Source: JAXDLH01 sp034666705 (GTDB taxonomy: Bacteria; Chloroflexota; UBA6077; SHYK01). Taken from it: a DNA stretch of 7,116 bases. The notes beneath the pieces were generated by a model. That model was not told the origin of the DNA, did no database searches, and saw only the letters and a list, made by a program, of their open reading frames with translations. This document shows positions 1 to 4,839 of the stretch, piece by piece (the stretch's first letter is position 1; every line of letters starts with the position of its first letter). The stretch spans positions 1 through 7,116 of the forward strand of contig JAXDLH010000061.1 in the NCBI GenBank assembly GCA_034666705.1, given 5' to 3'. Position numbers and translations under genes: made by a program.

Positions 1-1094
1 AGCGTTGCCCCGATGCGGTCCGGTCCGAGAAATGCCTGCAACTCGTCGACGTGCCCGGGCCCGCTGGGCGCCTGGCCGGCGATCCGATAGTGCATGACCC
101 GATGGGCACCCGGCCGTGGGAGATCCCATGGTGCGCCCGGTGGCGGGGGTGGAAATGGTGGCATCGGGCCGCCACCGGTTGGGAATGGCGCGCGAATCAT
201 GAAGAACTGGTTCGCGCCGGGCGGCACCGGCGGCCGCGGCATCGCCTCGAGGGGCTCGGTCGTGGCCATGAAGACGTCGTCGGGCTCGTCGACGGCCCCG
301 GGTGCCGGCACCGCGGTCCCGTCGAGGCGGATCACGATGTCGCCTTGCCGCACGCCAGCCGTCGCGGCCGGGCTGCCCTCTGCGGTCGCGACGATCAGCA
401 AGCCTTGCTCCTGACCACCGGCCTGGGCCCGCCCGGCCAGATCGAGGGATACGGGCTGACTCGCGATGCCCAGGTAGCCGCGGGACACGCGGCCGTGGGT
501 CGCCAGCGCCGTCGCCAGCCGCGCCGCCAGCTCCCACGGCACCGCCACCGCGGGACCGGCGAGCGCGTGGCGTGAGCTGATCACGCCGAGGGCGGCGCCA
601 GCCGTGTCGATGAGGAGTCCGCCGGAAAAGCCAGGATAGAGCACCGCGTCGATGCGGATCGCCGCCTCCAGCAACCCTCCGAGTGGCGTGCGCAGCGCGG
701 TCTGCGCGCCGGCAACCATCCCCCAACTGGCGAGCGGCTCGCGGGCCGGGCGCGCCACCACGAGCGCCAGCATCCCCGCCTGCGCCGGTTCCTCGGCTGG
801 CTCCGCCGGGGTGAGGCCCGCGCCGGGCACCCGCAGCAGGGCGAGATCGCTGGTCACGTCGCGCCCAACGATCTGCGCATCCACGGTGCGGCCGTCGGGC
901 AGGCCAACGCGAACCGCGGCGGGGTCGGCGTCGACCACGTGATCGACCGTGAGTACGAGATCGGGCGCGATGGCGACCCCGCTCGCGGGCCCGCCGGGGC
1001 GGCTTCGAACCTGCACGACCGATGCGGCGGCGCGGGCCACGGCGGCGACAAGCTGGGTCGAGAGGGCGCGCAGGTCGGGAGCGGGTGGTTTCAC
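1..1094 (-). CDS. S1C (HtrA/DegP-like) trypsin-fold serine protease with C-terminal PDZ domain, partial
   Basis: About 364 codons are visible and read without a stop to the left edge, where the 3' end is lost. The start is GTG at 1094, preceded by GGAGG with a 6-nt spacer. The N-terminal half is a trypsin-like fold with all three catalytic positions: His52 in TVDHVVD, Asp83 in SDLALLRV and Ser157 in GFSGGLLID (the family usually has GNSGGPL). A PDZ domain begins near residue 205 (GYLGIA, then GVRQGDIVIRLDG at about 247-259) and seems to resume at HVDELQAFLG near residue 347. About 85 Pro/Gly/Met-rich residues lie between the two parts, which is odd. No signal peptide or membrane anchor is visible at the N-terminus, so as read it would be cytoplasmic, unlike typical periplasmic DegP. 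Family role is protein quality control; the substrate is unknown. It is transcribed divergently from the oxidoreductase at 1294. A degraded or regulatory homologue is possible, but the intact triad argues for activity. Confidence 0.85.
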   Translation of the reverse strand, partial: MKPPAPDLRALSTQLVAAVARAAASVVQVRSRPGGPASGVAIAPDLVLTVDHVVDADPAAVRVGLPDGRTVDAQIVGRDVTSDLALLRVPGAGLTPAEPAEEPAQAGMLALVVARPAREPLASWGMVAGAQTALRTPLGGLLEAAIRIDAVLYPGFSGGLLIDTAGAALGVISSRHALAGPAVAVPWELAARLATALATHGRVSRGYLGIASQPVSLDLAGRAQAGGQEQGLLIVATAEGSPAATAGVRQGDIVIRLDGTAVPAPGAVDEPDDVFMATTEPLEAMPRPPVPPGANQFFMIRAPFPTGGGPMPPFPPPPPGAPWDLPRPGAHRVMHYRIAGQAPSGPGHVDELQAFLGPDRIGAT

Positions 1095-1212
1095 GGTTTC
1101 CTCCACGGGTGGGCGACTCGCGTCCATTGTGCAGGGCGCGGCGCGCCGACGCTATCTGCCGATCGGGTAGGCGGCTGGCCTCCGTCTGGGTAGTCCCGCC
1201 TCTCGCCTATCT

Positions 1213-1242
1213 CCTTCGACAGGCGCAATCTGAGCAAGGGAC
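1213..1242. repeat. degenerate copy of the dispersed CTTCGACA...TGAGC repeat
   Basis: The stretch begins CCTTCGACA and contains TGAGC and GGGAC in the same order and spacing as the arm at 2412-2449. By eye it differs at about 7 of 30 positions. It lies in the divergent intergenic region between the protease and the LLM oxidoreductase, just upstream of the latter's proposed promoter. It may be an old, decayed copy of the same repeat, or a chance resemblance. Confidence 0.45.
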
Positions 1243-1267
1243 GGCGGGGTGCTCCAGGATCCAAGGG

Positions 1268-1273
1268 TACAAT
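1268..1273 (+). promoter_or_regulatory. candidate -10 box (TACAAT) of the LLM oxidoreductase gene
   Basis: TACAAT matches the sigma70-type -10 consensus at 5 of 6 positions and lies 20 nt before the ATG at 1294. This would give a short leader that still includes the ribosome binding site GGAGG at 1283-1287. I see no convincing -35 hexamer 16-18 bp upstream. A similar CACAAT occurs on the opposite strand at 1131-1126, a weaker candidate for the protease. Confidence 0.4.
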
Positions 1274-1293
1274 GGGCCACGTGGAGGTGGGGA

Positions 1294-2181
1294 ATGGCAA
1301 AGCTCGGAGTCGTGCTGCCCCAGACCGAGATCGGCCCGGACCCGGTGGCGCTGCGTGACTACGTGCAGGCTGCGGAAGCGCTCGGCTACGAGGACGTGAC
1401 GCTGCTGGAGCACGTGCTCGGCGCGTATACGGAGCGGGCAGATCGCCAGGGTCGGCGCTGGCCGTACAACTGGGAGAGTAACATCCACGAGCCGATGGTC
1501 GCGCTCGGCTATCTGGCCGCGCTGACCACGCGCCTCACCCTCTCGACGAGCATCGTCATCCTGCCGCAACGCCAGACCGTGCTCTTCGCCAAGCAAGCCG
1601 CGGAGGTCGACCTGCTGTCGGCCGGGCGACTGCGGCTTGGCATCGGCATCGGCTGGAATGACGTCGAGTACGAGGCGTTGGGCGAGAGCTTCAAGAACCG
1701 CGGGCGCCGCGTCGAGGAGCAGTTCGCGGTGCTTCGCGCGCTGTGGACGGAGCCCGTGGTCGACTTCAAGGGCCGTTGGCACACGATCGACGCCGCTGGC
1801 CTCAACCCGCTGCCGGTGCAACGGCCGATTCCGCTCTGGCTCGGTGGGGCCCAGGGCACGACCGACGAGCGCGTGCTTACCCGCATTGGCCGCATCGCCG
1901 ATGGCTGGACGTTGCTCGGCGCCTACCGGCCGGAGGTCGCCGAGCGCTGGGAGATCGTGAAGCGTGCCGCGCGCGACGCCGGCCGCGACCCCGCGAAGCT
2001 CGGCTTGCAAGGTGGATTGCAGTACCGCGAGGGCACGCCGGAGTCGTGGCAGCAGATGCGGTCCGACTGGGAGGAGGTCGGCGCGACTGTGATCGTAGTG
2101 GGCACGACGGGCGCAGGCCTCTCGCCGAGCGGCCACATCGACGCGATCCGCAAGGACAAAGAAGCGCTCGACGGGAAGTAA
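1294..2181 (+). CDS. LLM-class F420-dependent oxidoreductase (luciferase-like monooxygenase fold)
   Basis: This 295-residue protein has the luciferase-like TIM-barrel fold of the F420-dependent LLM class and resembles the TIGR03619 type. Visible landmarks are the first beta strand KLGVVLPQ (3-10), the helix with AAEALGYEDVTLLEH (26-40), strand LTLSTSIVILPQR (81-93), the hallmark GRLRLGIGIGWNDVEYEALG (111-130), RVEEQFAVLRALW (139-151), and NPLPVQRPIPLWLGG (171-185) followed by RIADGW (200-205). Family members transfer hydride between reduced F420 (or FMN) and small organic substrates; the substrate here cannot be read from sequence. I chose ATG 1294 over the in-frame ATG at 1249 because the family starts right at this strand and GGAGG lies at 1283-1287 with a 6-nt spacer; the extra 15 residues of the longer form look non-native. 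The gene is monocistronic and convergent with the zinc-ribbon gene. Confidence 0.9.
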   Translation: MAKLGVVLPQTEIGPDPVALRDYVQAAEALGYEDVTLLEHVLGAYTERADRQGRRWPYNWESNIHEPMVALGYLAALTTRLTLSTSIVILPQRQTVLFAKQAAEVDLLSAGRLRLGIGIGWNDVEYEALGESFKNRGRRVEEQFAVLRALWTEPVVDFKGRWHTIDAAGLNPLPVQRPIPLWLGGAQGTTDERVLTRIGRIADGWTLLGAYRPEVAERWEIVKRAARDAGRDPAKLGLQGGLQYREGTPESWQQMRSDWEEVGATVIVVGTTGAGLSPSGHIDAIRKDKEALDGK

Positions 2182-2215
2182 GGTGGGGCGTGAACCCCAG
2201 TAGGTATCCCCGCCC

Positions 2216-2249
2216 CTCGCACGCCCCGGCTCGCACGCCCCGGCTCGCA
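2216..2249. repeat. 14-bp direct tandem repeat, about 2.4 copies
   Basis: The unit CTCGCACGCCCCGG occurs at 2216-2229 and 2230-2243 with no mismatch, and a third partial unit follows (CTCGCA, 2244-2249). It lies just before the left arm of the inverted repeat element. No function is apparent. Confidence 0.8.
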
Positions 2250-2256
2250 GGGTCAA

Positions 2257-2449
2257 GCGTCCCCCGCTCATCCTGAGCTTGTCGAAGGATCCGCAGCCCG
2301 GAGCGGAGCGTAGGGCCGAAACCGTTGGCCCTGTCGGGTGGCTTCGGGAGTGAAGTTCGTGGGCGAGATCGCTCGTTGGTGTCAACGATCAGTTCCCGCG
2401 CTCGACGCGCGGCGGATCCTTCGACGAGCTCAGGATGAGCGGGGGACGC
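2257..2449. repeat. short inverted-repeat element (38-bp arms, about 117-bp centre), REP/MITE-like
   Basis: The left arm (2257-2294) contains CTCATCCTGAGCTTGTCGAA. The right arm (2412-2449) is its reverse complement with one mismatch (GACGAG for GACAAG), i.e. 37 of 38 positions. The 2295-2411 centre has no coding potential but contains small hairpins: GGGCC/GGCCC near 2313-2331 and CGTTG/CAACG near 2373-2386. From memory, arms of this CTTCGACAAGCTCAGGATGAG type are common in GC-rich bacterial genomes, Chloroflexota included; I cannot verify that here. It could be a non-autonomous mobile unit, or two independent insertions of one REP-like sequence in opposite orientation. No flanking target duplication is evident. 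Confidence 0.75.
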
Positions 2450-2503
2450 CTGCTTTGGAAATAGATCTCCATGCCGCGGTGGCGCCCCGCCAAGGCGTGG
2501 CGA

Positions 2504-2524
2504 CTCAGGATGAGCGGGGGACGC
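2504..2524 (+). repeat. third, partial copy of the inverted-repeat arm
   Basis: These 21 bp (CTCAGGATGAGC followed by GGGGGACGC) are identical to the inner-distal part of the right arm at 2429-2449 and in the same orientation. The CCTTCGAC half is missing and replaced by unrelated sequence (GCGTGGCGA). This indicates a truncated or recombined copy about 75 bp downstream of the right arm. Confidence 0.75.
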
Positions 2525-2533
2525 CCGTCCCTA

Positions 2534-2576
2534 CGGGGTGCACGGGGTGCACGGGGTGCACGGGGTGCACGGGGTG
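2534..2576. repeat. 9-bp tandem repeat (CGGGGTGCA), about 4.8 copies
   Basis: Four exact units run from 2534 to 2569, and a partial fifth (CGGGGTG) follows. The 9-bp period keeps all frames open and yields Val-His-Gly or Thr-Gly-Cys tracts, which explains the spurious open frames here. It is a minisatellite-like array prone to copy-number change by slippage. Confidence 0.9.
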
Positions 2577-2623
2577 GGCCGCCATCGTGGGGGTGCCGGG
2601 GCGCTGAGATGTAGAGACAGCGA

Positions 2624-2653
2624 GAGCCTGTCCGGTTCGAACCGGACAGGCTC
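2624..2653. terminator. 30-bp perfect palindrome, candidate bidirectional terminator
   Basis: Two 15-bp arms meet at TTCGAA (centre between 2638 and 2639); each arm reads GAGCCTGTCCGGTTC on its own strand. It lies between the convergent ends of the LLM oxidoreductase (2181) and the zinc-ribbon gene (2734), the expected place for a shared terminator. Neither side has a clear T tract, so it is not a textbook intrinsic terminator. A palindromic protein-binding site or REP-like unit is the alternative. Confidence 0.55.
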
Positions 2654-2733
2654 GCCTCTCGCGTTCGGGGCGCCGCGCCCTCTGTACCGCGCTCCGGGCA
2701 GGAGCAGCGCGCGGGCTCGTTAGCGGGTCGCCG

Positions 2734-3087
2734 TTACCAATTGCCTCGGCCGCCACCGGCGTAGGCGCCACCGGTGCGCTGCTGCTCGAAGCACTCCGAG
2801 CAGTAGACCGGCCGATCACCGCGCGGCAGGAACGGTACCAACGCCTCTTTGCCGCAATTTGCACAGGTTACTGAGTGCATCTCGCGCTCACGGCGCTCGT
2901 AGCCGCCGCCATAGCCACCGGTTGCGCTGGCGACGTTGCCGCCGCCGCGGTTGCGTGCTGCCCGACAGCTCGGGCAGCGTGCGGGCTCGTGCGTGAATCC
3001 CTTACTGGCGTAGAACTCCTGCTCACCTGCGGTAAAGATGAAGCTCGCGCCACACTCGCGACAGGTCATCGTCTTGTCCGTGTACAC
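2734..3087 (-). CDS. small double zinc-ribbon protein (zf-trcl-type plus CxxC-x17-CxxC)
   Basis: This 117-residue protein carries two zinc-ribbon modules. The first is C9-x2-C12 ... C38-x2-C41, with GASFIFTAGEQEFYASKGF between, matching the 'probable zinc-ribbon' family (zf-trcl). The second is C75-x2-C78 ... C96-x2-C99 with exactly 17 residues between the CxxC pairs. A Gly/Asn/Tyr-rich linker (47-63) and a Gly-rich tail ending GGGRGNW suggest flexible, possibly nucleic-acid-binding segments. No enzymatic residues, signal or membrane segments are seen. The molecular role of this family is not established; nucleic acid or ribosome association is inference. The GTG start at 3087 is preferred because AAGGAG lies 7 nt upstream; an in-frame ATG at codon 7 would still keep both ribbons. 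It is divergent from the PadR gene and convergent with the LLM oxidoreductase. Confidence 0.85.
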   Translation of the reverse strand: MYTDKTMTCRECGASFIFTAGEQEFYASKGFTHEPARCPSCRAARNRGGGNVASATGGYGGGYERREREMHSVTCANCGKEALVPFLPRGDRPVYCSECFEQQRTGGAYAGGGRGNW

Positions 3088-3224
3088 CTACCGGCTCCTT
3101 GGGACGGATGATTGGAACTCGTCGGTCACCACAACGCGAGTGTGCGATGAGAACCGAAGGTACAGATCAGGTCCTCAAGGGCACGCAGTCGAGAGCAGGC
3201 CGCCGATTTCACTATGACGCGGCC

Positions 3225-3255
3225 ACTATATCACGGAACTGTCACGGAATGTGAA
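3225..3255 (-). promoter_or_regulatory. candidate promoter of the zinc-ribbon gene
   Basis: On the minus strand TTCACA (3255-3250) and TATAGT (3230-3225) each match 5 of 6 consensus -35/-10 positions. The spacer is 19 bp, longer than ideal. The leader would be about 130 nt, long enough to hold post-transcriptional control, but I see no recognised RNA element in it. Confidence 0.3.
3231..3250. repeat. direct repeat TCACGGAA with 11-bp period
   Basis: TCACGGAA starts at 3231 and again at 3242, one helical turn apart. It sits inside the spacer of the proposed zinc-ribbon promoter. Tandem half-sites at 11-bp spacing are typical of response-regulator boxes, but two short copies are thin evidence. 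Confidence 0.35.
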
Positions 3256-3310
3256 TTAGTACGCATAACCACTTTACCAATTCGTCACAAATAGTCGTTC
3301 GATGGCCCGG

Positions 3311-3340
3311 TTGACGGCTCAGGCACGTCCTGGTTAACAT
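3311..3340 (+). promoter_or_regulatory. candidate sigma70-type promoter of the padR gene
   Basis: TTGACG at 3311-3316 (5 of 6 to the -35 consensus) is followed after 18 bp by TAACAT at 3335-3340 (4 of 6 to the -10). The implied transcription start is near 3347, inside the palindromic operator candidate, which would fit autorepression. Confidence 0.45.
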
Positions 3341-3342
3341 TT

Positions 3343-3357
3343 CGATATATCGCGATA
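3343..3357. promoter_or_regulatory. overlapping palindromes, candidate PadR operator
   Basis: CGATATATCG (3343-3352) and TATCGCGATA (3348-3357) are both perfect 10-bp palindromes and share five bases. They lie 15-30 bp before the padR start codon, at the expected transcription start. PadR-family repressors commonly bind AT-rich dyads of this kind in their own promoters. Binding by this PadR is inferred from position and symmetry only. Confidence 0.5.
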
Positions 3358-3372
3358 CGCCAGAGGTCCGCA

Positions 3373-3888
3373 ATGTTTGGTCACGGCTGGGGCGGCCACG
3401 AGCCGGCGCATCAGCGCCTCTTCGAGCGCGGCGCGATGAAGTACGTCGTGCTCGAGCTGCTCAAGGAGAAACCGCGCCACGGCTACGAGGTGATCCGTGC
3501 CCTGCAGGACCGCTTCGGCGGCTGGTACTCGCCAAGCCCGGGGGCGGTCTATCCCACGCTGGCGATGCTCGCGGACATGAATTACGTCACCGTCGAGCAG
3601 CAGGACGGCAAGAAGATCTACGCGATTGCGCCCGCGGGGGAGCGCTTTCTGGCCGAGCGCTCGGAGGTCGTCGACGGCATTCGGCAGCGCATGAGCACCT
3701 GGTGGGCGGCCGACGCCCGTGGCGAGTTCAACGACATGCGCCGCGAGATGCGCGAGTTCGGCCGCCTGTTCGACCGGCGCCTGCGTGAGCAGTGGCGCGA
3801 CCCGGACAAGCTCCGGCGCATTCGCGCGGTGATCGCCAGGGCGCGCGGCGAGATCGAGGCGATCCTCGCCGACGAGGTCCGCGCCTGA
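3373..3888 (+). CDS. PadR-family transcriptional regulator
   Basis: This 171-residue cytoplasmic DNA-binding protein has a winged helix in its first half: ERGAMKYVVLELLKEKPRHGYEVIRALQ (about 19-46), then the GGWYSPSPGAVYPTLAMLADMNYV segment (recognition helix, about 50-73) and the wing VEQQDGKKIYAIAPAGERFL (about 75-94). The rest (about 95-171) is charged and helical (RREMREFGRLFDRRLREQW, then IRAVIARARGEIEAIL) and would form the PadR dimerisation bundle. The N-terminal Gly/His-rich lead (MFGHGWGGHEPAH) is common in one PadR subgroup. ATG 3373 has AGAGG at 3362-3366 with a 6-nt spacer. PadR proteins are usually repressors that leave DNA on binding a small ligand, often controlling transporters or detoxification. 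No transporter is adjacent; the zinc-ribbon gene is divergent and the SDR gene convergent 33 bp away. Its target may be itself or unlinked genes. Confidence 0.92.
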   Translation: MFGHGWGGHEPAHQRLFERGAMKYVVLELLKEKPRHGYEVIRALQDRFGGWYSPSPGAVYPTLAMLADMNYVTVEQQDGKKIYAIAPAGERFLAERSEVVDGIRQRMSTWWAADARGEFNDMRREMREFGRLFDRRLREQWRDPDKLRRIRAVIARARGEIEAILADEVRA

Positions 3889-3921
3889 GCGCCATCGGGG
3901 TCGCGGCGGTTGGCTGACTGG

Positions 3922-4797
3922 CTACCGCGGTGCCACCTGCAGCCCGGTGAGCCGCTTGCTGATCTCCCAGAGGCGGAGCGCCGCCAGCTCGTCGTACGAG
4001 GCGGGCGAGGACGCAATCTGCTGGCCGTCGCGGAAATACTTGCCGGTCACGCCTGCGAGCTCCGGTGCCGTCGCCACGTAAACCACCCACTGCGCCGCAT
4101 CGGCAGGCGATCGTCCATGCCGCTCCTCCACCATCTGCCGCCACGCCACACCGTCCTGCCCGTTCTTGAAACCAAACTCGGTCATCACGAGCCCGGGCGC
4201 GAGGCAATTCGCCGTGACGCCGGTGCTTTCGAGCCGCCGGGCCAGCTCATAGGTGAAGAGGATGTTGGCGAGCTTCGAGCGTGCGTACGCGAGGTCCATG
4301 TCGTAGTTGCCGGTCGCCTGAAGATCGGCGAAGTCGAGCGTGGCGCGCTGGTGGGCACCGGAGGCGACGCTGACGATGCGGCTCGGAGCACTCTCCAGCA
4401 GCACGTCGCGCAGCAGGTTGGTGAGCAGGAAGTAGCCGAGGTGGTTGACCGCAAAGGTCGCCTCGAGCCCTTCCGGCGTCTCCTGCCGCTCGCGATACTG
4501 GCCGCCCGCGTTATTCAAGAGGATGTCGAGTCGCGAGTAGCGAGCCTTGAAATCGGCGGCGAGCCGGCGGATCTGCTGCTGCGACGCCATGTCAGCCACC
4601 AGGAAGTCGACGCGCGGGTTGCCAGTCGCCGTCTTGATCGTATTGACCACACGCCCGGTGCGTGCCGGGTCGCGCCCGTGGACGACAACGGTGGCGCCCA
4701 GTTCGGCAAGCAGGTGCGCCGTGGCCTCGCCGATGCCGGCCGTGGCCCCGGTCACGAGGCAGACCTTGCCCTCGAGCGGCGTGCGCGACTGCGTCAT
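3922..4797 (-). CDS. short-chain dehydrogenase/reductase (retinol dehydrogenase-like SDR)
   Basis: This 291-residue classical SDR with a Rossmann fold binds NAD(P)H and oxidises or reduces an alcohol/carbonyl substrate. Visible motifs are the cofactor loop TGATAGIG (16-23), GRD at 41-43 (an Arg after strand 2, suggesting NADP preference), AD at 68-69, NNAG at 95-98, Asn118, catalytic Ser146 (SVASGAH) and the YxxxK pair Tyr171/Lys175 in YARSKLAN. The LAPGLVMTEFG segment closes the cofactor site. The YARSKLAN and SGAH context resembles the retinol dehydrogenase/WW-oxidoreductase-like branch; the substrate is unknown. ATG 4797 has GGAGG with a 5-nt spacer. It lies 42 bp downstream of the ornithine cyclodeaminase-like gene in the same direction, so a two-gene operon is likely. 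Its 3' end converges on padR. Confidence 0.92.
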   Translation of the reverse strand: MTQSRTPLEGKVCLVTGATAGIGEATAHLLAELGATVVVHGRDPARTGRVVNTIKTATGNPRVDFLVADMASQQQIRRLAADFKARYSRLDILLNNAGGQYRERQETPEGLEATFAVNHLGYFLLTNLLRDVLLESAPSRIVSVASGAHQRATLDFADLQATGNYDMDLAYARSKLANILFTYELARRLESTGVTANCLAPGLVMTEFGFKNGQDGVAWRQMVEERHGRSPADAAQWVVYVATAPELAGVTGKYFRDGQQIASSPASYDELAALRLWEISKRLTGLQVAPR

Positions 4798-4839
4798 TCG
4801 TTCCTCCAGACCGGGTCGGTGGCGAAGTGTTGAGTGCGT

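Larger units (their letters stand above)
2182..2733. other. 552-bp non-coding, repeat-dense intergenic region between convergent genes
   Basis: No reading frame here resembles a protein; the open frames are low-complexity translations of the repeats. The interval holds a 14-bp tandem repeat, a near-perfect 38-bp inverted repeat pair, a third partial copy of the same arm, a 9-bp tandem array and a 30-bp palindrome (listed separately). It separates the 3' ends of the LLM oxidoreductase and the zinc-ribbon gene, a position where short mobile or REP-like repeats can accumulate without harming promoters. Confidence 0.7.

Noticed and set aside
51..942. Open plus-strand frames opposite the protease gene
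   Set aside because: They are Arg/Pro/Gly-rich shadows in GC-rich DNA. The minus-strand frame has an intact protease triad, a PDZ core and a strong ribosome binding site.
1207..2385. A 392-codon minus-strand frame opposite the LLM oxidoreductase
   Set aside because: It resembles no family, is rich in Arg/Ala/His/Leu and spans repeats and an intergenic region. The plus-strand frame is a clear LLM protein.
2216..2576. Possible CRISPR array
   Set aside because: Repeats are either contiguous (9 and 14 bp) or inverted. There are no regular direct repeats with unique spacers and no cas genes.
2338..2607. Short frames across the repeat region (Thr-Gly-Cys or Val-His-Gly tracts)
   Set aside because: Produced by the 9-bp tandem repeat and the inverted-repeat arm; no ribosome binding site or family resemblance.
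3889..3930. Hairpin terminator between padR and the SDR gene (GCGGT/ACCGC)
   Set aside because: Only a 5-bp stem with a 13-nt loop and no T tract; indistinguishable from chance in this composition.
3910..4833. Long plus-strand frames opposite the SDR and OCD genes (3910-4833 and 4834-5907)
   Set aside because: Mirror frames of well-conserved minus-strand enzymes; their translations look like no protein family.
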